Source: Proteobacteria bacterium UBA1278
GTDB taxonomy: Bacteria; Pseudomonadota; Gammaproteobacteria; Comchoanobacterales; Comchoanobacteraceae
Direction of reading: 5' to 3'
NCBI GenBank assembly: GCA_002308435.1
Contig: DBUY01000021.1
Span: 4,322-9,709 of the forward strand
Length of the DNA stretch: 5,388 nt
Position 1 is the stretch's first letter; every line of letters starts with the position of its first letter. This document shows positions 1 to 5,264 of this stretch, piece by piece. Position numbers and translations under genes: made by a program. A model generated the notes under the pieces. It was not told the DNA's origin. It saw only the letters and a list, made by a program, of their open reading frames with translations, and searched no databases.

Positions 1-174
1 GCTGATTAACTGACTCAGATGAGCTCATCGTGCTTGCTTTATTCAATAGTACACATGTTCATGCGCTTGTTTGTTGTATTGACTTCAGCTTCCTGACTAT
101 ACCCGCTCTAAGAAATGGGATAATGCGCTCAGTACTCTTGGCGGTGTGAATTACTCTAGCTTATGATAAGTGCA
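1..174. other. Non-coding tail downstream of paralogue A
   Basis: This stretch follows the stop codon of the minus-strand paralogue A gene. I see no convincing gene, tRNA or rho-independent terminator in it: there is no GC-rich stem followed by a T-run on either strand. Two short things are visible. One is a perfect 12-nt palindrome at 18-29 (gatgagctcatc). The other is a minus-strand ATG at 28-26 that opens a frame running off the window edge (MSSSESVNQ so far) with only a weak ribosome-binding site. That ATG sits inside the palindrome. It might be the start of the next gene, but nine codons cannot decide it. Confidence 0.5.
18..29. repeat. Perfect 12-nt palindrome
   Basis: The sequence gatgagctcatc equals its own reverse complement. 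It has no loop, so it is better suited to binding a dimeric protein than to forming an RNA hairpin. It overlaps the possible minus-strand start codon at 28-26, where a bound protein or the base-pairing could affect a downstream gene. It may also be chance. Confidence 0.3.
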
Positions 175-1098
175 TTATTGAATCAAATATTTCATGATAA
201 AGACAACTCCATAGTTATCACTTAATGCAGTGCTCTGTGTGTTGAATGTATATCCTTTGAGTACGCTATGAACTGATTGGTCAAAGTGTATTTTCAAGTT
301 TAAATCAATGTGTCTTCCGGTGTCTGCCCAGTAGCCGTATTCAAAATTATAACTGTAGTCTCGGCTCAGTTTTCTGTATTTTGTTTGTATATGGTAATAA
401 TCACCCCAAATACTCGTGCTTAGTGGTTGATTACTTACTGTGCTGGATGTATTTTTGTTGGAAACAGTATATGTGCTATATGACATTAATAGACCACTGA
501 GGTCAAGCTCAATATTTATGCTGCGTACTGGTTTGATTGGATTTTGTGACTGCAGGTAACTGCTACTGCTGTCACCCGTTGTACAGACAATACTTTTGTA
601 TTGCCAAACCTCAGACCCAGGCCACATATAAATACCACGAGATATGGTAAGTTTTCTTCCGCTATTTGAGTTTGATCCCATAGAGAATTGTGTGCCCATA
701 CGTCCTTCTGTCATCATATATGCGACGTCTGTTTCAACGTTCGCTGTGTTGGTTTCTGACGGATTTGTGTTGTAGGCATAACCATTGATGTCGAGAAAGC
801 TGTCAAATAATCCTCTCTTGTAGATAATTCTTGCCTTACTTGCCCAGCCCGGTAAGCCGCTTGTCAACGGTATACCTTGCCAGCGAAGTTGGCTGTGTAG
901 CTCGGCACTGTAGCCAAAAGAGATGGGGTTGTTTTTTTGTTCAGTGGCGGCTTTGTCCATCGTTACCGGTGGTTGAATCGGTGTGTAGGCGAGTCCAGAG
1001 GATGAGATGATTGATAGGCTTATCAGTCTTATGATTTGTTGCCAACCAAATTTTGTCGGCTTAGAAGGGCTCATGTGGTTGATAAATCGACTCGTCAT
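175..1098 (-). CDS. Exported protein, paralogue A of a three-member family; putative outer-membrane beta-barrel
   Basis: This 307-residue protein has no recognised name. A signal peptide is visible: a basic N-terminus (K13, K16, R24), a hydrophobic core at about 25-36, and likely cleavage after A37 (GLA|YT). The mature chain starts YTPIQPPV, almost as in paralogue B. Family motifs in order are RWQGIPL (72-78), GIYMWPG (155-161), a lone cysteine C172, WGDYY (231-235), YGYWADTG (254-261) and KGYTFN (281-286). Strand-like segments alternate with Ser/Asn/Thr-rich turns, which suggests a beta-barrel, distantly like the uncharacterised Gcw_chp family. Function is unknown. The start lies 3 nt after the stop of paralogue B, with a GAGA Shine-Dalgarno-like element inside the end of that gene, so translation is probably coupled. 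M9 is an alternative start but has no ribosome-binding site. The protein ends in YLIQ, not a terminal aromatic residue, so its BAM targeting signal is atypical. Confidence 0.82.
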   Translation of the reverse strand: MTSRFINHMSPSKPTKFGWQQIIRLISLSIISSSGLAYTPIQPPVTMDKAATEQKNNPISFGYSAELHSQLRWQGIPLTSGLPGWASKARIIYKRGLFDSFLDINGYAYNTNPSETNTANVETDVAYMMTEGRMGTQFSMGSNSNSGRKLTISRGIYMWPGSEVWQYKSIVCTTGDSSSSYLQSQNPIKPVRSINIELDLSGLLMSYSTYTVSNKNTSSTVSNQPLSTSIWGDYYHIQTKYRKLSRDYSYNFEYGYWADTGRHIDLNLKIHFDQSVHSVLKGYTFNTQSTALSDNYGVVFIMKYLIQ

Positions 1099-1101
1099 GC
1101 A

Positions 1102-2010
1102 TTATCTCACAATTGGTGATTGATATTTGAATCGAATGGTGCCTACAGCACCACTACTACTATCGTAGTTACCTGACCCGGTGAAGCTGTACAATTTTAA
1201 AATCGCAGTGGTGCGATTATTGATGGTGTATAAAATATTCGCTTGAGCGTACTGACCTGTATTTTGCCAATCGCCAAACTCGAATTGGTAATCGTAGAAT
1301 GCGTTGATCGAACGCAACGGTGTGGTGAGTTGCAAAAAGTTTCCCCAGTTTTTTCCGTAATTTCCAGTAAAAGTGGTACTGTCTGATGAACCTGTGGTGG
1401 TTGTTTGACTGCTACTATCTGCAATGTTGTAAAGTAGCTTGAATTGTCGCCAGTCGATAGAAATCTCTGTACCCTGGAGTGATTCTATGCTGCCAATAGC
1501 TGATAGTTGGTTTTCTGATGAATTAGCGCACTCACTGCCATACCAGGCCCATGCTTTACCACCAGGCCAGTAATAGCCACTCCTGTTTATTGAGATGGTG
1601 GTCTTTTGTTTTCCGCTAGAGTTGAGTGTGTAGGATGTGCCGAATTTGGATTCAATCATCAGATAGTTGATGGTTGTTGTATTTCCCAACGGTCCGTTTG
1701 CAGTCGTAGGGCCTTGGGTAACGCTGGTATCACTACCGTTGCTGTACATGTTCAGTGAAAGAAAGTTTTGCAGTTGGCGTCGTGTCCATCGAACTGTATT
1801 ATTACTGCTCCATCCCGGTTGTTGCTGTGTTAAGCTCGTACCCCGCCATAATACATCGGTTCCAAATGCAGTGGTGTTGATGAAATCAAATGCATTTGTG
1901 ATTTTAGCGCTCTTTATTGGTTGAACTGGTGGCTGTATGGCTGTGTAGCACCAACAAGCCGGTTGTAACATGGTGACCACGAGTGCAATGATCTTCCTGT
2001 TACTTGCCAT
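1102..2010 (-). CDS. Exported protein, paralogue B of a three-member family; putative outer-membrane beta-barrel
   Basis: This 302-residue protein is unnamed. Residues 1-21 look like a signal peptide (R5 and K6, then a hydrophobic run at 7-15), but by alignment the cleavage site would be CWC|YT, with cysteine at both -3 and -1. That is unusual for signal peptidase I, and there is no proper lipobox. The mature chain begins YTAIQPPV. Motifs are LWRGTSL (54-60), GYYWPGG (145-151), a lone mature cysteine C161 exactly 10 residues after WPG as in paralogue A, WGNFL (222-226) and FGDWQNTG (245-252). This copy looks most like the Gcw_chp layout (D-x-x-WRG-x-S near the start, then a Y-W-PG motif), from which I infer an outer-membrane barrel. 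The start is supported by an AGGT Shine-Dalgarno element (2022-2019, 8-nt spacing) and its own promoter candidate. It forms a two-gene unit with paralogue A. Confidence 0.83.
   Translation of the reverse strand: MASNRKIIALVVTMLQPACWCYTAIQPPVQPIKSAKITNAFDFINTTAFGTDVLWRGTSLTQQQPGWSSNNTVRWTRRQLQNFLSLNMYSNGSDTSVTQGPTTANGPLGNTTTINYLMIESKFGTSYTLNSSGKQKTTISINRSGYYWPGGKAWAWYGSECANSSENQLSAIGSIESLQGTEISIDWRQFKLLYNIADSSSQTTTTGSSDSTTFTGNYGKNWGNFLQLTTPLRSINAFYDYQFEFGDWQNTGQYAQANILYTINNRTTAILKLYSFTGSGNYDSSSGAVGTIRFKYQSPIVR
1105..1110 (-). promoter_or_regulatory. Ribosome-binding site of paralogue A, inside the end of paralogue B
   Basis: On the minus strand GTGAGA lies 6 nt before the ATG at 1098. It falls within the last codons of paralogue B, whose stop codon is only 3 nt upstream of that ATG. 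This arrangement favours re-initiation by the same ribosomes and supports the M1 start of paralogue A. Confidence 0.5.
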
Positions 2011-2038
2011 TGATGTCTACCTGTTAACTATATGAATC

Positions 2039-2067
2039 AGTATATCGACTGTCTATATTGAACACAA
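2039..2067 (-). promoter_or_regulatory. Sigma70-like promoter for paralogues B and A
   Basis: On the minus strand TTGTGT (2067-2062) and TATACT (2044-2039) are separated by exactly 17 nt. The -10 box matches the consensus at five of six bases and the -35 at three of six. Transcription would start near 2032, about 22 nt before the ATG at 2010. The arrangement closely parallels the promoter of paralogue C. An imperfect palindrome occupies most of the spacer. Confidence 0.55.
2042..2058. repeat. Imperfect palindrome in the promoter spacer (possible operator)
   Basis: Arms atatcgac (2042-2049) and gtctatat (2051-2058) are inverted with one mismatch in eight around a single central base. The element covers the -10 box edge and most of the -35/-10 spacer of the paralogue B promoter, where a bound dimeric regulator would block or adjust RNA polymerase. 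No regulator can be named. Confidence 0.3.
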
Positions 2068-2146
2068 CAATGTATTTCATAATTGTTTAATGGATTACAA
2101 CGCTGCTAATCTGTTTTTGGTTTATGGTATCAAAACGAGGTGGCCG

Positions 2147-3073
2147 TTACGTCGTGCCGCTAAAAATTGGTTGGTTCATGCTAAACTGCATGCTCAAGAT
2201 GAGACCATTGTTGCTATCAATGTTGTTGTCATTGCTATTGAAAGAGTAGCCTCTCACTGTTCCCCGTGTATTCTTGTTGATGGGCCTACTGATGTCAATC
2301 TGAAAGACATCGCCAGTATTATTCCATGTTCCGTATAGTCCGCTGATATTGATCTTTTGTCGAATTGGATAGCTCGGTGTCTTTATACTTAAATAGGTGC
2401 CCCAATTGTGTGGCCATGCGGTTTGTGATGTGTCGTTGGGATTGATGGTTGAATTTGATGTGGTTGGTGCGCTGTAAAATATTGAAAAGTTGTAGAGCAT
2501 GAGGTGTAAATTCACAGCCTTGACTGGCTTTACATTACTTGTTCCCCCAGATACGTTACTGAGTGGAGTTAGTGTCGTCGAAGAGGCCCAGTAATACCAC
2601 TGCTGATCAGGCCACTGGTAAATACTTTGCGAGAGTCCAATGGCGTGTGATTGTTTTGCATTGAGATACATGCCGGTGCCGATTGTTGAGCCACTCATCA
2701 TGCCACCTGAGCTGACAATACTATTCGTGGTGCCCGTTGCTGGTATATTTGAGTTATAGCTGAATAAATCAACCTCGAGAAACGTGTAGATATTACCCTT
2801 TTCGGCGATTAACATATTCTGGTTAGCAGTGCCGACCTGATTCCCTGAAAGTGATCGGCCCCAAAACTGATAGTTTGTTGCGATGTCAATGCTGTTGTGG
2901 GTACTTACGCGCAACATCGACTGCTTTTTTGGTCCGGTTACCTTGCTTGTTGGTATGCTCGTATCATCAGGGATATATGTTAGATAGCTGGGGGTTGCTA
3001 AATTCGTATAGGCAAATACACTCGAGGTGAGCGCGACGATTAAGAGTTGGATCAGTGCTGTGTAATGATACAT
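2147..3073 (-). CDS. Exported protein, paralogue C of a three-member family; putative outer-membrane beta-barrel
   Basis: This 308-residue protein is the most divergent member. The signal peptide at 1-21 (hydrophobic at 6-20, cleavage at VFA|YT) is odd in having no Lys or Arg before the core. The mature chain keeps the leading Tyr-Thr but not IQPPV, and has a roughly 40-residue variable lead before the first strand motif FWGRSL (70-75). Further motifs are IYQWPDQQW (151-159), WGTYL (224-228), YGTWNNTG (247-254) and RGYSFN (274-279). It has no cysteine at all, unlike A and B. I infer a barrel from alternating strand segments and Ser/Thr/Asn-rich loops; the function is unknown. No good Shine-Dalgarno precedes the ATG, but an in-frame stop lies 42 nt upstream with no other usual start codon between, and the promoter position fits this start. 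It is followed by 136 nt without a gene. Confidence 0.82.
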   Translation of the reverse strand: MYHYTALIQLLIVALTSSVFAYTNLATPSYLTYIPDDTSIPTSKVTGPKKQSMLRVSTHNSIDIATNYQFWGRSLSGNQVGTANQNMLIAEKGNIYTFLEVDLFSYNSNIPATGTTNSIVSSGGMMSGSTIGTGMYLNAKQSHAIGLSQSIYQWPDQQWYYWASSTTLTPLSNVSGGTSNVKPVKAVNLHLMLYNFSIFYSAPTTSNSTINPNDTSQTAWPHNWGTYLSIKTPSYPIRQKINISGLYGTWNNTGDVFQIDISRPINKNTRGTVRGYSFNSNDNNIDSNNGLILSMQFSMNQPIFSGTT

Positions 3074-3103
3074 CGTAATGGCAACCAGAATGTGTGTTTT
3101 GAA

Positions 3104-3132
3104 AGTATAACCTTAAGACTGGGGTAAGACAA
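3104..3132 (-). promoter_or_regulatory. Sigma70-like promoter for paralogue C
   Basis: On the minus strand TTGTCT (3132-3127) and TATACT (3109-3104) are separated by 17 nt. The predicted transcription start near 3097 leaves a leader of about 24 nt before the ATG at 3073. The -10 hexamer and spacer length are the same as in the promoter of paralogue B. The -35 box overlaps a directly repeated GTCTTA motif and the foot of a stem-loop that follows the upstream gene. Confidence 0.55.
3114..3130. repeat. Direct repeat TAAGAC spaced 11 nt at the paralogue C promoter
   Basis: TAAGAC occurs at 3114-3119 and 3125-3130, 11 nt start to start, which is about one helical turn. The copies overlap the -35 box and spacer. 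Tandem half-sites in helical phase are known for OmpR-type response regulators. Assigning that class here is inference from two six-base copies. Confidence 0.25.
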
Positions 3133-3161
3133 ATTTAACATGCCGATGTTGGAATATTGTC
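3128..3161 (-). repeat. Stem-loop directly after the FimV-like gene
   Basis: Starting at the base after the stop codon, the minus strand can fold with outer arms GACAA and TTGTC. There is then an internal loop, a short AT pair segment with a CC bulge, and an inner 5-bp stem AACAT/ATGTT closed by a four-base loop (3137-3150). No T-run follows, so it is not a standard rho-independent terminator. It may protect or attenuate the end of the fimV message, and its foot overlaps the -35 box of paralogue C. Confidence 0.3.
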
Positions 3162-4316
3162 TCAGCTGGTTATTTTTTTTAGCATCTCTTGAGCTGTTGT
3201 CACTACCTTTCCACGATGTTGGGCGATAATGTCTTTCAGTACTGTCTTTGCTCCTTCAATATCTTGCATATTGATATAGGCTTGTGCCAGATCTAACTTG
3301 ATCGGTACGCCTTCGCTTGTAGCAAAAACATCGAAATCACCCGAGGATTCCTCAGCGTATGCCATAGCAAGCGGGTTAGGCTTTTCTGGAGTGTTGATGT
3401 GTTGATCTTGGCTTATGAGATTATTGATACGGTTTGTTTGTTCGGTTTTGAAGCTGCTGTAAGCAAACCAGATGACAACACTGAGTAACATGCTACCAAA
3501 CATAATAATTAGTAAAGGAATCCCTTGCCGTGAAAATATAATACTAAAGTAGGACTGGACGTTAGACTGTAGTCGATGAATCACACCGATGGTGGTCACT
3601 AGAAAATGTTCCCATGGGGACTCAGATGCGACAACAGTTGTTCGTCGTGTCGCTTTCATAGTTACAGGTTCTTGTGTTGCGTTTTTCCGAGACTCTACCG
3701 ATGCTATTGGATATTGGTGCTGATCACCCGATGTAGAAGTCTGTTGGTGGTGAGTATTTGAGGTGATTGAAGGGGGAGTGGCCTCGGTGTTTCTCACTGC
3801 GGTTGCATGCGTTGCATTGGCCTGGCTGGTTACATGCTGGGTGTTTTGGCTTTCTATTTGGTTGTCGGCTAATGGTTCTGGAGAAGATGGTCTGATTTGT
3901 TCGGCTGCGATACTGCTCTCTGTGGTCGGGTGAACTGGTGCTGGTGCCACAATTTGTTGATTATTCTGCGAGTCAGCTCCTGAGTTATCGGTGCTGATGA
4001 GTTGATCCGATGCTTCAACCGTTTGGGTCATCACGCTAGGTGCTTCAGGCAGATTATCTGTAATATTGGTATCTAATCGTTGACCTGTTTGTTGACTCAG
4101 TCTCGCTTCAATTTGTGTTTCGAGCAATTGTGCTTTTTTTTCAAATTCATCTGAGTTTTCCGAAGTTGGATTGATCGATGCTGTGTTATGATAGCCATTT
4201 TGTTGGTTTATCACATCATTTATCTGTTGCGTGTCGTACTGTGACACAGTCCCGTTCGCAATGCATGCTGCTGCGGAAATCAGAAGGACTAGCTGTGTGT
4301 ATTTTTGTGAGCGCAT
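3162..4316 (-). CDS. fimV: FimV/HubP-like polar protein, short and lacking a LysM domain
   Basis: From the start chosen here the protein has 384 residues. A signal peptide (about 1-21, core LVLLISAAACIA) leads into a long Gln/Ser/Thr/Asn-rich, probably disordered periplasmic region with a short coiled-coil-like stretch at about 54-77. One membrane segment follows at about 265-286. The last 47 residues carry the conserved C-terminal domain of FimV (IKLDLAQAYINMQDIEGAKTV type, a TPR-like helical hairpin), which would be cytoplasmic. FimV/HubP proteins organise cell-pole components and assist type IV pilus or type II secretion assembly. The usual N-terminal LysM peptidoglycan-binding domain is not visible, and the protein is well below the usual length of 600 residues or more. 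A longer frame exists to a TTG at 4415, but the ATG at 4316 gives the signal peptide and fits the promoter. It is divergent from truA, whereas fimV is normally co-directional with it. Confidence 0.78.
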   Translation of the reverse strand: MRSQKYTQLVLLISAAACIANGTVSQYDTQQINDVINQQNGYHNTASINPTSENSDEFEKKAQLLETQIEARLSQQTGQRLDTNITDNLPEAPSVMTQTVEASDQLISTDNSGADSQNNQQIVAPAPVHPTTESSIAAEQIRPSSPEPLADNQIESQNTQHVTSQANATHATAVRNTEATPPSITSNTHHQQTSTSGDQHQYPIASVESRKNATQEPVTMKATRRTTVVASESPWEHFLVTTIGVIHRLQSNVQSYFSIIFSRQGIPLLIIMFGSMLLSVVIWFAYSSFKTEQTNRINNLISQDQHINTPEKPNPLAMAYAEESSGDFDVFATSEGVPIKLDLAQAYINMQDIEGAKTVLKDIIAQHRGKVVTTAQEMLKKITS

Positions 4317-4346
4317 GGTGACATAACGACGTAAGTGCGTAGATGG

Positions 4347-4375
4347 ATTATGCGATATCTCCAGAAAACATGCAA
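4347..4375 (-). promoter_or_regulatory. Sigma70-like promoter candidate for the FimV-like gene
   Basis: On the minus strand TTGCAT (4375-4370) and CATAAT (4352-4347) lie 17 nt apart. The -10 box is five of six to consensus and the -35 three of six. The -10 box ends 30 nt before the ATG at 4316, the same distance as in paralogue C. If real, it places the in-frame upstream starts (4415, 4394, 4379) outside the transcript, which supports the shorter protein. Confidence 0.42.
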
Positions 4376-4401
4376 GCATAGATATTCGGGTCATGTTCTG
4401 G
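4361..4401. repeat. Inverted repeat in the divergent fimV-truA region
   Basis: The arm ccagaaaacatg (4361-4372) and the arm catgttctgg (4392-4401) are inverted copies, apart from two extra adenines in the first, and are separated by 19 nt. The first arm overlaps the proposed -35 box of the FimV-like gene. The second ends just before a TATAGT (4404-4409) that could be a weak plus-strand -10 for truA. A shared operator for both directions is possible but unproven. Confidence 0.35.
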
Positions 4402-4443
4402 CGTATAGTTCTCAATTTTGTTATTCTGACCGGACGTTATTTT

Positions 4444-4450
4444 GGGGAAG
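4444..4450 (+). promoter_or_regulatory. Ribosome-binding site that fixes the truA start
   Basis: GGGGAAG lies 7 nt before the ATG at 4458. Upstream in-frame ATGs at 4335 and 4350 have no comparable element and would add about 40 residues not found in TruA proteins, so 4458 is the preferred start. Confidence 0.7.
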
Positions 4451-4457
4451 TTTGGAC

Positions 4458-5264
4458 ATGCCAAGATGGGCCTGCGGCGTCAGTTACCTGGGTACGCAAT
4501 TTCACGGCTGGCAAAAACAGCCAGCGCTTGCCAATACAGTTGAGCAAGTGGTTCAGCATGCTCTTTCATCGGTGGCTGACCACTCAATTGACTTGGTTTG
4601 TGCAGGACGAACAGATGCCGGTGTCCATGCGCTTGATCAGGTGATTCACTTTGATTCAGACGCAAATAGATCACCCGATAATTGGTTGCTGGGGGTGAAT
4701 GGATTGTTGCCAGAATCTGTTAAATTACAGTGGGTACAACCAGTTGATGCGACGTTCGATGCACGTTATGCAGCCATTCGTCGTCGATATGCCTATGTTA
4801 TCTACAATGCTGAGGTTAGTCATCCTCTCTGGACAAATCGCGCTGTCTGGTTGCCCAGGCGATTGGCGCATGTCGGGGCGATGCAGACTGCTGCACAAGC
4901 ATGGCTTGGAGAGCATGATTTTTCTAGTTTTCGCGATCGAGATTGCCAGGCGCGGCATCCTGTGCGTACGATTACTGAGTTTAGCCTTGTCAGACAGGGG
5001 CATTTTTGTGTATTTTACTGTGAAGGCAATGCGTTTTTACATCATATGGTAAGAAACATGATGGGTGTTTTGATTGAGATTGGATTGGGTCGACAGCCTG
5101 TTGAATGGGCAGCTGAGGTGTTAGCGGCACGGTCTCGATCTGCAGCGGCAATGACAGCACCGCCTGAGGGCCTATATTTGGCGAAGGTTTACTACGATGC
5201 GCCTTGGCACACTCAACTGCCTGCGGTTCAAAATTTCATGGCTGCATTTACTGGGGGACGTTAA
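4458..5264 (+). CDS. truA: tRNA pseudouridine synthase A (TruA)
   Basis: TruA converts uridines 38-40 in the anticodon stem-loop of many tRNAs to pseudouridine, acting in the cytoplasm as a homodimer. The 268-residue product matches the usual family length. The first strand contains YLGTQFHGWQKQ (10-21). The signature CAGRTDAGVHA (48-58) contains the catalytic aspartate D53. RRRYAYVIYN (108-117), GEHDFSSFR (151-159) and NAFLHHMVRNMMG (191-203) are the remaining conserved blocks, followed by APPEGLYL near the end. All key positions are intact. An upstream in-frame extension to 4335 is rejected because it lacks a ribosome-binding site and runs into the divergent promoter region. No strong promoter is visible; TATAGT at 4404-4409 has no good -35 partner. 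The next frame begins directly after the stop, suggesting an operon. In Pseudomonas and Legionella, trpF follows truA, but the start seen here does not look like TrpF. Confidence 0.97.
   Translation: MPRWACGVSYLGTQFHGWQKQPALANTVEQVVQHALSSVADHSIDLVCAGRTDAGVHALDQVIHFDSDANRSPDNWLLGVNGLLPESVKLQWVQPVDATFDARYAAIRRRYAYVIYNAEVSHPLWTNRAVWLPRRLAHVGAMQTAAQAWLGEHDFSSFRDRDCQARHPVRTITEFSLVRQGHFCVFYCEGNAFLHHMVRNMMGVLIEIGLGRQPVEWAAEVLAARSRSAAAMTAPPEGLYLAKVYYDAPWHTQLPAVQNFMAAFTGGR

Noticed and set aside
19..96. Plus-strand 25-codon frame with a hydrophobic stretch (MSSSCLLYSIVHMF start)
   Set aside because: It is too short, lacks a ribosome-binding site and has no supporting context. A membrane microprotein cannot be excluded but is not supported.
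79..103. TTGACT followed by TATACC on the plus strand as a promoter
   Set aside because: The spacing is only 13 nt, too short for a sigma70 promoter, and no gene follows on that strand.
160..170. Short inverted sequence cttatgataag just past the paralogue A stop, considered as a terminator
   Set aside because: The arms leave too small a loop or too short a stem, and no T-run follows on the minus strand.
1197..1924. Other-frame open stretches within paralogue B (minus 1197-1424 and plus 1667-1924)
   Set aside because: They sit inside a gene with clear family motifs and look like shadows of its composition.
1948..1956. Paralogue B as a lipoprotein because of the cysteines in its signal peptide
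   Set aside because: The residues before either cysteine (QPA and CW) do not form a lipobox, which needs a Leu-type residue at -3 and a small residue at -1.
2090..2338. Plus-strand open frame of 82 codons overlapping the end of paralogue C
   Set aside because: It lies mostly antisense to the strongly motif-bearing paralogue C, has no ribosome-binding site and shows no recognisable protein features.
4317..4415. N-terminal extension of the FimV-like protein to a TTG at 4415
   Set aside because: It would bury the signal peptide behind 33 extra residues and start upstream of the promoter candidate. The ATG at 4316 fits better.
4335..4457. N-terminal extension of TruA to 4335
   Set aside because: The extra 41 residues are not part of TruA, have no ribosome-binding site and overlap the divergent regulatory region.
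4393..5052. Overlapping open frames on both strands within truA
   Set aside because: TruA is certain in its own frame with all conserved blocks, and none of the overlapping frames has a start signal or recognisable content.
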